A stretch of 64,000 bases of DNA from Bradyrhizobium commune (GTDB lineage Bacteria > Pseudomonadota > Alphaproteobacteria > Rhizobiales > Xanthobacteraceae), in the NCBI RefSeq assembly GCF_015624505.1, contig NZ_CP061379.1, positions 248,001 to 312,000 on the forward strand, in the 5' to 3' direction. A program made the position numbers and the translations under genes. Positions 8,079 through 16,046 of this stretch are shown piece by piece (the stretch's first letter is position 1; each line of letters opens with the position of its first letter). The notes below the pieces were generated by a model. The model had not been told where the DNA came from, made no database searches, and worked only from the letters and a program-made list of their open reading frames with translations.

Positions 8079-9065
8079 ATGACACTCTTGGTCACAGGTA
8101 GTTCGGGCCACCTCGGAGAGGCCGTTCTTCGGACACTCGGGAGTCGCGGGACGCCCGTGCGTGGGCTCGACCTCAAGCCATCGCCTTTCACCGACGCCGT
8201 CGGCTCCATCGTCGATCCCGGCTTCGTCCGGGCGCAGATGCAGGGCGTCACCGCCATCATCCACGCCGCGACGCTGCACAAGCCGCATGTCGCGACCCAC
8301 TCCAAGCAGGCCTTCGTCGACACCAACGTCACTGGCACGCTCAATCTGCTCGAGGCAGCTGTCGCTGCCGGTGTGAAAAGTTTTGTCTTCACCAGCACCA
8401 CCAGCGCGTTCGGCTCGCAGCTTCGCCCCGGCGCGGGACAGGCCGCGGTGTGGGTCACCGAGGACCTGCCGCCGATCCCGAAGAACATCTACGGCAGCAC
8501 AAAACTGATGGCGGAAAATCTGTGCGAGCTGTTCTTCCGCGAGCGCGGCCTGCCTGTCGTCGTCTTGCGGACCTCGCGATTCTTTCCGGAGGACGACGAC
8601 GATCCCGCCATGCGCGCGGCCTATGCGGCGGAGAACGCGCAGGCCAACGAGCTGCTCCATCGCCGGCTGGATATAGCCGATGCTGTCAGCGCCCATCTGC
8701 TCGCCGCTGCAGGGGCACCGGAGATCGGATTCGACCGTTATATCGTCTCGGCTACAACCCCGTTCGAGCCGCACCATCTCGCGGCGCTGGCACGTGATGC
8801 CGCGGGTGTCGTGCGCGAGCTCTACCCGGCTTGCGCGGAACTCTATGCGGTGCGCGGCTGGCAGCTGTTCCCGAAGATCGACCGCGTCTACGTCAACGAC
8901 CGCGCGCGGCGCGAGCTCGGCTGGCATCCCGAATTCGATTTTGCTCATGTGCTGAGCAGCCTGCGCGCTGGCTCCGATTTTCGCAGCACCCTGGCGCGCG
9001 AGGTGGGAGCGAAGGGCTATCACGACACGCTGGTTGACGATGGACCTTACCCCGTCGCCAAATAG
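8079..9065 (+). CDS. NAD-dependent epimerase/dehydratase (extended SDR)
   Basis: The 328-residue protein is an extended short-chain dehydrogenase. Its NAD-binding motif is LLVTGSSGHLGEAVL at residues 3-17. Active-site residues are in TSTTSAFG and YGSTKLMAENL (the YxxxK pair). A substrate region follows with RTSRFFPED. It probably modifies a nucleotide sugar or a related carbonyl compound, but the substrate is not identifiable. It is alone, in the opposite direction to the AbiEii pair, with a 381-base gap downstream. Confidence 0.88.
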   Translation: MTLLVTGSSGHLGEAVLRTLGSRGTPVRGLDLKPSPFTDAVGSIVDPGFVRAQMQGVTAIIHAATLHKPHVATHSKQAFVDTNVTGTLNLLEAAVAAGVKSFVFTSTTSAFGSQLRPGAGQAAVWVTEDLPPIPKNIYGSTKLMAENLCELFFRERGLPVVVLRTSRFFPEDDDDPAMRAAYAAENAQANELLHRRLDIADAVSAHLLAAAGAPEIGFDRYIVSATTPFEPHHLAALARDAAGVVRELYPACAELYAVRGWQLFPKIDRVYVNDRARRELGWHPEFDFAHVLSSLRAGSDFRSTLAREVGAKGYHDTLVDDGPYPVAK

Positions 9066-9446
9066 TCGCCGCTTTTGTCAATTCGCACGGCGATTCAGAA
9101 ATGTGGCCGGTGTCGCCGCGCACCATCCGGCCTCTGCCGTTCTACTGTGCATGGGGTTGTTTTCGCGGTTTTGCATTGGTCGCCCATTTTGCTGCCTGCA
9201 AATTAATCGGACGCCGTCCCGATTCCGCGTTGCAGCGAGATCGTTATCGTCGCCGCGATCGCTCGCGGAGAAAATCCGTCTCAATTCTTATTGAGCACAA
9301 CGGCAGTGCAGCTGTCGCGCTTCTCACAGCTCGCAGATGTGCTAACCTTTTTGCGTCTGCCTCTCGACAGACTCCAAACTTCGCCTCTCGACTAGCCATA
9401 ACAAAATAACGTGCAGCCCTGACGGCTGCCTTAGGGGAGTGACGCG
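9066..9446. other. Gap of 381 bases, probable dehydrogenase promoter region
   Basis: No open frame here looks like a gene. The last part carries a small hairpin, CAGCC-CTGAC-GGCTG (about 9415-9429), and the ribosome site of the next gene. I did not find a convincing -35/-10 pair or a repeat element. Confidence 0.5.
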
Positions 9447-10727
9447 ATGAAATTCCATCAATCCGTATTTCAATCCGTCCTGGCGCTTGCAGCGGTTGCC
9501 CTTGTTGCGGGGACAAGCGTCGCCAATGCGCAACAGCAGGACAAGAACCGAGCGCTGAAGAAATACGAATCCGGCACCAAGGAATTCTGGACCCATCCGC
9601 CGGATGATTGGTTCCTAGGCGACGAGACCGAAGCGCAGAAGGGTCTGGCGCCGCCCTCGGGTCCGCCGACCGGCGCGTCGGAGGCCGAGCTCGCGGCGAT
9701 GATGAAGAAGATCAAGCTGCCGCCGGGCTTCAAGATCGAGGTCTATGCGCCTGGCGTGCTCGCCGCGCGGCAGATGGCCTGGGGTGACAAGGGCACGCTG
9801 TTCGTCGGCTCGTTCGGCCTCGGCAACGTCTATGCCATCACCGACAATGGCGGGAAGAAGGAGGTCAAGACCATCCTCAAGGGGCTGAACATGCCCACCG
9901 GTCTCGCCTTCAAGGACGGCGCGCTCTACGTCATCGCGGTCGACAAGCTGATCCGCTACGACAATGCCGAAGCCAATCTGGACAAGCTCGGCGACGGCAA
10001 GGTCGTCTATGACGACATGCCGTCCTATGCCGCGCATGGCTGGAAGTACCTCGCGGCCGACAAGGAAGGCTGGTTCTACATTCCGTTCGGACCGCCCTTC
10101 AATGTCGGCATCCCCCCGACCAGCGTCTCGCAGATCCGGCGCGTCGATCCCAAAACCGGCAACGCCGAAGTCTATGCGCTCGGCGTCCGCAACTCGGTCG
10201 GCGGCGACGTCGATCCGCGCACCGGAAAATACTGGTTCACCGAGAACGCCCGCGACTGGATCAGCGACGATCTGCCGAGCGACAAGCTCAACATGATCTC
10301 GAAGATCGGCGAGCATTTCGGTTATCCCTACTGCCACCAGGGCGACCTGCCCGATCCGAAGTTCGCGATGGGCCACAAATGCTCCGAGTTCACGCCGCCC
10401 GTGCTGAATCTCGGCGCCCACGTCGCTCCGCTCGGCATGAAGTTCTATACCGGCGACCAGTTCCCCGCCGAGTACAAGAACAACATCCTGATCGCCGAGC
10501 ACGGCTCCTGGAATCGTCACAAGTACCAGGGCGGCAACATCACGCGTGTGATCGTCGGGCCCGATGGCAAGAATGCCAAGAAGGAGGTGTTCGCCTCCGG
10601 CTGGATCGAGGGTGACCAGGGCTATCTCGGCCGTCCCGACGACATCATCCTCGCCAAGGACGGCTCGATCCTCGTCGCCGACGACTGGGCCGGCGCGATC
10701 TATCGCATCAGCTACAGCAAGAAGTAG
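9447..10727 (+). CDS. Periplasmic PQQ-type sugar dehydrogenase
   Basis: This 426-residue protein has a signal peptide ending near residue 28 (VANAQQ) and a beta-propeller of the glucose/sorbosone dehydrogenase family. Propeller-type segments include VGSFGLGNVYAIT, VYALGVRNSVGGDVDPRTGKYWFTEN and IAEHGSWNRHK. Members oxidise aldoses or aldonates in the periplasm using pyrroloquinoline quinone. It is followed after 80 bases by a dihaem cytochrome c, the likely electron acceptor. The ATG at 9447 has AGGGGAG upstream. The true substrate is unknown, and I see no PQQ synthesis genes in this window. Confidence 0.83.
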   Translation: MKFHQSVFQSVLALAAVALVAGTSVANAQQQDKNRALKKYESGTKEFWTHPPDDWFLGDETEAQKGLAPPSGPPTGASEAELAAMMKKIKLPPGFKIEVYAPGVLAARQMAWGDKGTLFVGSFGLGNVYAITDNGGKKEVKTILKGLNMPTGLAFKDGALYVIAVDKLIRYDNAEANLDKLGDGKVVYDDMPSYAAHGWKYLAADKEGWFYIPFGPPFNVGIPPTSVSQIRRVDPKTGNAEVYALGVRNSVGGDVDPRTGKYWFTENARDWISDDLPSDKLNMISKIGEHFGYPYCHQGDLPDPKFAMGHKCSEFTPPVLNLGAHVAPLGMKFYTGDQFPAEYKNNILIAEHGSWNRHKYQGGNITRVIVGPDGKNAKKEVFASGWIEGDQGYLGRPDDIILAKDGSILVADDWAGAIYRISYSKK

Positions 10728-10739
10728 CGCAGACGACAC

Positions 10740-10780
10740 GAGGCTGCGGTGGCCAGCGAGGCGACCGCAGCCTCTTTCGT
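10740..10780 (+). terminator. Intrinsic terminator or attenuator after the PQQ gene
   Basis: GAGGCTGCGGT (10740-10750) and ACCGCAGCCTC (10764-10774) form perfect 11-base arms around a 13-base loop, followed by TTTCGTT. It sits between the dehydrogenase and the cytochrome c gene. It may limit read-through and so set the cytochrome level. Confidence 0.7.
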
Positions 10781-10807
10781 TGAAGTCTTGGATTTGGAAT
10801 TCCCATC

Positions 10808-11401
10808 ATGCGCCGGCTCTTCATCTCGCACGCAATGGGCGCGGTTGCGCTTCTCACGTTCGGCTCCCTTCCCGCAAGCGCCGCCGATGTTGCCGCCGGC
10901 AAGGCCAAGGCCGAAATCTGCGCCGGCTGTCATGGCGACAACGGCATCTCGCAGACCGAGAACATCCCCTCGATCGCGGGCCAGCCGGACCAGTACATCC
11001 AGTGGCAGCTCGTGTTCTTCCGCGCCGGCTCGCGCAAGAACGAGCAGATGCAGCCGATCGTCGAGGAGATCAGCAACGAGGACATCCGCAATCTCGGCGC
11101 CTACTTCGCCTCGCTGACGCCGCCGAAGGGCGCGGAGGACAATGACCCGGATCTCTCGAAGAAAGGCGCGCAGGCCGCCGCCGGCCGCCGCTGCGCGTCA
11201 TGCCATCTGGATAACTTTGCCGGCACCAAAGCGGTCGCGCGTCTCGCTGGTCAGCGCGAGGAATATCTCGTGAAGGCGCTGCACGACTACAAGACCAGCC
11301 AGCGCGTCGGCGGCGGCGTTGCCGCGATGGCGGATGTCGCATATGGCCTGAGCGAGGAAGAGATCACCGCGCTCGCGCACTATCTCGCGCATTTGCAGTA
11401 G
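10808..11401 (+). CDS. Dihaem cytochrome c4-type electron carrier
   Basis: The 197-residue protein has an export signal ending near residue 26 (PASAADV). It has two c-haem motifs, CAGCH at residues 38-42 and CASCH at 129-133, in two similar domains as in cytochrome c4. Met81 and Met174 are likely axial ligands. It should accept electrons in the periplasm from the upstream PQQ-type dehydrogenase and pass them to an oxidase. The partnership is inferred from adjacency. A terminator-like hairpin separates the two genes. Confidence 0.92.
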   Translation: MRRLFISHAMGAVALLTFGSLPASAADVAAGKAKAEICAGCHGDNGISQTENIPSIAGQPDQYIQWQLVFFRAGSRKNEQMQPIVEEISNEDIRNLGAYFASLTPPKGAEDNDPDLSKKGAQAAAGRRCASCHLDNFAGTKAVARLAGQREEYLVKALHDYKTSQRVGGGVAAMADVAYGLSEEEITALAHYLAHLQ

Positions 11402-11409
11402 CGGCAAAC

Positions 11410-11468
11410 TCCGCTGTCGTCCCGGATCTGCGCGCGCTTGAGGCGTGCTTGTCCGGGACGACAGCGGA
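11410..11468. repeat. Perfect 17-base inverted repeat
   Basis: TCCGCTGTCGTCCCGGA and its exact complement, TCCGGGACGACAGCGGA, flank a 25-base loop. The element fills the gap between convergent cytochrome c and panE genes and could end transcription from either side. It is similar to scattered GTCGTCCCGG-type elements of Bradyrhizobium. Confidence 0.75.
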
Positions 11469-11475
11469 ATGCGGA

Positions 11476-12399
11476 TCAGCCCACCCGCTGCTTCTCATAC
11501 GCCTTCAGATGCGTGTAGGCGATGCGCAGCTTCGGCACCGGCACCTTGGCCGCATCGCCGCGTGCAATGAGGTCGCCGATCACGTGATCGGCCTCGACCG
11601 GCAGGCCCGCCTTGATGTCGCGGAACATCGAGGCCGTCATCGGCGAGCCTTCGGTGGTGAGCATGCCCTTGACGCGTTCGAAGAACGGGCCACCCGGCGT
11701 GTAGCCGGACGCTGTGGCGATCGCGCTGGTCTCGTCGAGCATGCCGAGCAGAAAATCCCTGCCGCCGGGTGCGGCCAAGATGTTGCCGACGGAGGTGCGC
11801 ATCAGGCTGGTGGATGCCGCGAGCGAGGACAGGAACACCCACTTCTCCCACATGTCCTGCATGATGTTCTGGCTGGCGGCGGCGCCATTGATGCCGCTCT
11901 TGAAGGCCTCGTCGATCGCCTTGACCCGATCCGACAACTTTCCGTCGCGCTCGCCGTAATTGATCGACTGCATCGGCTGGAGCTGCACCACCTCGCGCTT
12001 CTCATTCAGGGTCGCGGCGATGGCGCAGAGACCGCCGAGCACGCGCTCCTTGCCGAACCTGGCATCCAGCGTGTCCAGATGCTTCATGCCGTTCAGCATC
12101 GGAATGATCGCCGTGTTCGGCCCGACCGCCGCGGCAAACGACTTGATGGCGTCGTCGAGGTCGAACGCCTTGCAGCTCAGCAGCACGACGTCGAATTTGT
12201 CCTTGAGCGCGTCGGCCTGAACGGTCGGCGGATTGTTCAGCGTCACATCGCCATTCGGGCTCTTGATGACGAGGCCGGCGCTCGCGAGCTCGCCGGCGCG
12301 GCGCGGCCGGACCAGAAAGGTGACGTCGCGCCCGGCCTGCAACAGCCTGCCACCAAAATAGCCGCCGATGGCGCCGGCGCCGACCACGAGGATACGCAT
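11476..12399 (-). CDS. panE: 2-dehydropantoate 2-reductase (PanE/ApbA family)
   Basis: This family reduces ketopantoate to pantoate with NADPH in pantothenate and CoA synthesis. The 307-residue protein begins with ILVVGAGAIGGYFGGRL, the NADP Rossmann motif. The lysine of LLSCKAFD and the NGMKH segment are at the usual catalytic positions. The C-terminal domain has KWVFLSSLAASTSLMR. Many genomes hold several PanE paralogues with other substrates, so this may not be the essential pantothenate enzyme. The ATG is at 12399, and a palindromic repeat lies just upstream. Confidence 0.88.
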   Translation of the reverse strand: MRILVVGAGAIGGYFGGRLLQAGRDVTFLVRPRRAGELASAGLVIKSPNGDVTLNNPPTVQADALKDKFDVVLLSCKAFDLDDAIKSFAAAVGPNTAIIPMLNGMKHLDTLDARFGKERVLGGLCAIAATLNEKREVVQLQPMQSINYGERDGKLSDRVKAIDEAFKSGINGAAASQNIMQDMWEKWVFLSSLAASTSLMRTSVGNILAAPGGRDFLLGMLDETSAIATASGYTPGGPFFERVKGMLTTEGSPMTASMFRDIKAGLPVEADHVIGDLIARGDAAKVPVPKLRIAYTHLKAYEKQRVG

Positions 12400-12422
12400 T
12401 GCAGAACTCCGCTTTTATTTCT

Positions 12423-12493
12423 GGCGAATGGCGAATAGGGCGTAGCGAATAGTAAGCGCAATTTCCACTCGCTATTCGCTACTCACCATTCGC
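12423..12493. repeat. Palindromic intergenic repeat, family A copy 2
   Basis: It carries GGCGAATGGCGAATAGGG on the left and the complement of GCGAATGGTGAGTAGCGAAT on the right. The right arm matches the left arm of the copy at 2329-2390 nearly base for base. It lies between two genes of the same strand. Confidence 0.75.
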
Positions 12494-12498
12494 TCGCT

Positions 12499-13125
12499 TC
12501 ACTTTCCCGACACCATCTCCTCGACCTCGCGCAGCTGCTCCTTGCCGAAAAACATCTCGTTGCCGACAAAGAAGGTCGGCGAGCCGAACGCGCCGCGGGC
12601 GACCGCCTCTTCGGTGTTCTTGATCAGCTTGCCCTTGACCTCGGGCTCCTGGGCGCGGGCGAACAGCTTTTGGGCGTCGAGGCCGGAGGACGTCAGCGCC
12701 TTCGCTGCCACTTCCGGATCGTCCATCTTCTTCGGCTCGCGCCACATGTGGTGGAAGGCGGCGTCGACATATTTCTCCAACACGCCTTCGAGCTGCGCCG
12801 CGATCGCCGTGCGCATCAGGTTCAGCGTGTTGACGGGGAAGAAGGGATTCATGACGTAAGGCTGGACGTTGAAGCGCTTGACGAAGCGCTCGGTCTCGAC
12901 CGCATGGAATTCGCGCTTGTTCCTGATGCCGGCAAGTGTCTCGGCCGGCGATTTGTTGTTGGTCGACTTGAAGATGCCGCCGAGCAGGATCGGAACATAG
13001 TCGAACTTGACGCCGATCCGCTGTTCGATCGCCGGGATCGCCAGATGGCTGAGATAGGCGTTCGGGCTGCCGAAATCGAACAGGAATTGCGGGGCTGTGC
13101 GGGTCAAAATCGTTCTCCCTGACAT
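12499..13125 (-). CDS. 2-hydroxychromene-2-carboxylate isomerase family (DsbA-like)
   Basis: This 208-residue protein belongs to the HCCA isomerase branch of the DsbA/kappa-GST fold. It is a glutathione-dependent enzyme type known from naphthalene breakdown. The catalytic serine is in FDFGSPNAYLSH near residue 18, where DsbA has cysteine. The cis-proline region is FGSPTFFVGNEMFFG near residue 180. The ATG at 13125 gives the family's normal N-terminus; an in-frame start 42 bases upstream would add a non-conserved extension. No aromatic degradation cluster is nearby, so the substrate is open. Confidence 0.87.
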   Translation of the reverse strand: MSGRTILTRTAPQFLFDFGSPNAYLSHLAIPAIEQRIGVKFDYVPILLGGIFKSTNNKSPAETLAGIRNKREFHAVETERFVKRFNVQPYVMNPFFPVNTLNLMRTAIAAQLEGVLEKYVDAAFHHMWREPKKMDDPEVAAKALTSSGLDAQKLFARAQEPEVKGKLIKNTEEAVARGAFGSPTFFVGNEMFFGKEQLREVEEMVSGK

Positions 13126-13197
13126 CGCTTTTCTCACATTGTGGCGCAGGGCACGCCACAGGTCCACCGTTTAATGACGGTCATAATACTTCGATGA

Positions 13198-14547
13198 TCA
13201 GACCATGCGGCGGATCGCGCGCTTGCGCCACACCAGGAGGTAATAGCCCATCTGCAAAAGGAACATGGCGCAGAACACGATCGGATAGGCGGCCCATACG
13301 CCCTCGAGGCCGATTGTGCGGCTGAGGATTACGGCGGCGGGCAACTCGATCGCGACGATGGCAAAGATCGACAGCAACATCGGCGTCAGCGCCACGCCGG
13401 CGGCGCGCATGGCGCCCGAAAATACCGTGGCCAGGCCGAACGGCACCGAGCTCCACAAGGCGATCGTGAGCAGTCCCTTCGCCAGATCGAGCACGGTGCC
13501 GTCGGTGATGAAGATGCCGAGCACGGCGCGCGGCGCGAGATAGATCAATGCGACAAGCCCGCCGGTCAGGACGAAGTTGAACGCGACGCCGGTCCGCACG
13601 ATGCTGTCGAGCCGGGCCCGGTCCCCGCCGCCCACGGCCTGCGCGCCGAGGATCGAGACCGCGATCGAAATCGACATCGCCGTGAACTGCGTGTAGCCCA
13701 TCACCTGGTTGACGGCGCCATAGGCGGCGGTCGCCTCGGATCCAAAGCCGTTGACGAGGCCAAGCAGCACCAGCTCGGCGATCGCCATCACCACCATGCC
13801 GATTGCGCTCGGCAAGCCGATGCCGAGGATCTGTCCGATCACAGCGCGGTTGAGCCGCAGATGACGCAGCAGCGCAGGGTCCGGTGCGAGCGCGTGCTTC
13901 TTTCGCAGCAGATAGGCAGCGAGCGCGAGCAGCGTTACTGCGTTGGAGATTGCAGCGGCCCATGCCGGGCTGGTGATACCGAACGCCGGCAGTCCGAATA
14001 CGCCGTGGATCAGCATCGGCGTCAGGATCAGGCCGATGGCCGTCGACAATGCCAGCGCCAGCAGCGGTGTCACGGCGTCGCCGACGCCACGGATCATCGC
14101 CGTCATTAGCAGGAAGACGAAGCCGAGCGGCATGGTCAGGAGTATGATGCGGGCATAGGCGCTGGCTTGGTCGAGAATGTCGGCGGGCGTCGCGAGCGCC
14201 ATCATCAATTGCCGGCCGAAGATCCCACCGGCGAGTGCGGCTGAAATCGAGAGCAGGAGACCGACTGAGAGCGTCGTTCCCACTATGATCTTGATCCTGT
14301 TGTGCTGGCCCGCGCCAAAGGCTTGTCCAATCAGCACGGTGGCGCCGGTGCTCAGGCCCATGACGAAGGCGAACAGGAAGAACATCACCGGGTAGAACGC
14401 GGAAACCGCCGCAAGCGCGTCGACGCCGATCATCTGACCGAGATAGACATTGCTGACGGTGCCGAACAGCGATTGCAGCGCGTTGCTCAGCATCAACGGT
14501 GCGAGGAAGCGAAGGAAGCTTTTCCAGAGCGGCTTGGCGACGGACAT
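13198..14547 (-). CDS. MATE-family multidrug efflux transporter
   Basis: The 449-residue inner-membrane protein has about twelve hydrophobic segments in two repeating halves. Each half contains the MATE pattern: LGQMIGVDALAAVSAFYPV in the first and LLGLVNGFGSEATAAYGAVN in the second. Such proteins export cationic drugs or toxins using a sodium or proton gradient. It lies upstream of the HCCA isomerase on the same strand, with 72 bases between, and downstream of the DUF2239 gene. Substrate and ion are not identifiable. Confidence 0.92.
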   Translation of the reverse strand: MSVAKPLWKSFLRFLAPLMLSNALQSLFGTVSNVYLGQMIGVDALAAVSAFYPVMFFLFAFVMGLSTGATVLIGQAFGAGQHNRIKIIVGTTLSVGLLLSISAALAGGIFGRQLMMALATPADILDQASAYARIILLTMPLGFVFLLMTAMIRGVGDAVTPLLALALSTAIGLILTPMLIHGVFGLPAFGITSPAWAAAISNAVTLLALAAYLLRKKHALAPDPALLRHLRLNRAVIGQILGIGLPSAIGMVVMAIAELVLLGLVNGFGSEATAAYGAVNQVMGYTQFTAMSISIAVSILGAQAVGGGDRARLDSIVRTGVAFNFVLTGGLVALIYLAPRAVLGIFITDGTVLDLAKGLLTIALWSSVPFGLATVFSGAMRAAGVALTPMLLSIFAIVAIELPAAVILSRTIGLEGVWAAYPIVFCAMFLLQMGYYLLVWRKRAIRRMV

Positions 14548-14636
14548 GAGTTACCTTTCAGCAGGACGTGCGACGCCGTTGTCGCGCGACGCACGCGCGG
14601 CTCGGCCGTCGATGGGGTTGAGATAAAGAGCTGCGC

Positions 14637-15227
14637 CTACGCGCGGTCGCTGTAGGCGAGCTTGACGATGTGGTCGCGGACATCAGTGGGCCAGTCGGCG
14701 ATCAGTCCGGAGAAGCGGCGCCGGTCATCCGCAAACAGCGCGCGCGAGGCTTCCTCGAACTGCGGCAGATTGCCGGCCATGGTCGACATGAAGTGATAGG
14801 CCGCCTCGCGCGCCTGCCGCTCGCGGTCCTTGTCGCCGCTGGCGCGCCGCGCCTCGTCGACGAGCTTTCGCAGCGCGACCGATGCACCGCCCGGTTGCGC
14901 GTTGAGCCATTCCCAGTGCCGCGGCAGCAGCGTCACCTCGCGCGCGACCACGCCGAGTTTCGGCCGGCCGCGGCCGCGCGGCTCGCTCGGTGCTGCGGTC
15001 TCCTCGACCGGGGGCGGGATCAGCTTCGCCAGCCGCGCCAGCACCTCGCGATCCCCGCCGCGCAGATCGAAGTCGATCGACCGGCCCGTGGCGTCCTCGA
15101 AGATGATGATGGGCTCATCCGGCCGCGATGCCATCCGCTTGACCACCAGCGCGACCTCGCCTGCCGGCCCGGACGCCATGCGGTGCTGACCTTGAAAGGC
15201 GGTAAAAGTCTTTTGCATTGGAATCAT
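14637..15227 (-). CDS. DUF2239 family protein
   Basis: The 196-residue protein matches the DUF2239 family: KTFTAFQGQHRMASGPAGEV at the N-terminus, and RGRPKLGVVAREVTLLPRHW with WLNAQPGGASVALRKLVDEA in the middle. The central part resembles a ribbon-helix-helix DNA-binding segment. I chose the ATG at 15227 because AGGA lies five bases upstream. An in-frame ATG at 15251 would begin inside the flanking sites. Two TACCCGGG boxes lie upstream between it and the GST gene, so it may regulate that region. Its function is not established. Confidence 0.75.
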   Translation of the reverse strand: MIPMQKTFTAFQGQHRMASGPAGEVALVVKRMASRPDEPIIIFEDATGRSIDFDLRGGDREVLARLAKLIPPPVEETAAPSEPRGRGRPKLGVVAREVTLLPRHWEWLNAQPGGASVALRKLVDEARRASGDKDRERQAREAAYHFMSTMAGNLPQFEEASRALFADDRRRFSGLIADWPTDVRDHIVKLAYSDRA

Positions 15228-15255
15228 TGCCATCCTGGTGACGACGGCCATTTAA

Positions 15256-15290
15256 TACCCGGGTAAATTCTCGACGTCAATATACCCGGG
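15256..15290. promoter_or_regulatory. Paired TACCCGGG operator-like sites
   Basis: TACCCGGGTA (15256-15265) is a perfect palindrome. TACCCGGG repeats at 15283-15290, 27 bases further on. They lie in the gap between divergent DUF2239 and GST genes, where regulators would bind. The protein that binds is unknown; the DUF2239 product is one candidate. Confidence 0.5.
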
Positions 15291-15380
15291 CGAAAATATC
15301 CGTGCGGATGGCTCGACATCGCGCTTCCGGGCTGGCACGTACGCGGCCAACTGACCACGCCGACCCTGGGGATCCCGCCG

Positions 15381-16046
15381 ATGCTGACCGTCCACCATCT
15401 CAACAATTCCCGCTCGCAGCGGGTGCTGTGGCTGCTCGAAGAGTTGGGCGTGCCCTACGAGATCGTGCGCTATCAGCGTCAGCCGGACATGCGCGCGCCG
15501 AAGGAGCTACGCGCCATCCATCCGCTCGGCAAGTCGCCTGTCATCACCGACAACGGCAACACCATCGCCGAGTCCGGCGCGATCATCGAATATCTGATTG
15601 CGACCTACGGCAACGGCCGGCTGATCCCGCCGCCGAACACGCCGGAGCGGCTGCGCTTCACCTATTGGCTGCATTATGCGGAAGGCTCCGCGATGTCGCC
15701 GCTGCTGCTGAAGCTGCTGTTCACGCTGATGCCGAAGCGTGCGCCGGCCCTGCTCCGCCCGCTGGTGCGCAAGGTCTCGAACCAGGCGCTGACGACGCTG
15801 GTCAATCCGCAGCTGAAGCAGCACATGGATTATTGGGAAGGCGAGCTCGGCAAGAGCGAGTGGTTCGCCGGCAACGAGTTCACCGCGGCCGATATCCAGA
15901 TGAGCTTTCCGCTCGAAGCGGCACAGGCGCGCGGCGGCCTCGAGCAGGGCCATCCCAAGGCGATGGCGTTCCTGGAACGCATTCATGCGCGGCCAGCCTA
16001 TGCGAGAGCGCTGGAGAAGGGCGGACCGTATCAGGTCGGACGCTAG
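15381..16046 (+). CDS. Glutathione S-transferase
   Basis: The 221-residue protein has an N-terminal thioredoxin-like domain (residues 1-80) and a helical C-terminal domain. Glutathione-binding segments are HHLNNSRSQRVLWLLEELG, HPLGKSPVI and ESGAIIEYL. The C-terminal FTAADIQMSFPLE is the conserved folding motif. It conjugates glutathione to electrophiles or reduces peroxides in the cytoplasm. Its stop codon abuts the stop of the convergent gamma-glutamyltransferase gene with no gap. Both act on glutathione, but they are not co-transcribed. Confidence 0.93.
   Translation: MLTVHHLNNSRSQRVLWLLEELGVPYEIVRYQRQPDMRAPKELRAIHPLGKSPVITDNGNTIAESGAIIEYLIATYGNGRLIPPPNTPERLRFTYWLHYAEGSAMSPLLLKLLFTLMPKRAPALLRPLVRKVSNQALTTLVNPQLKQHMDYWEGELGKSEWFAGNEFTAADIQMSFPLEAAQARGGLEQGHPKAMAFLERIHARPAYARALEKGGPYQVGR

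Noticed and set aside
14548..14636. Riboswitch upstream of the MATE gene
   Set aside because: The short leader does not match any riboswitch I know.
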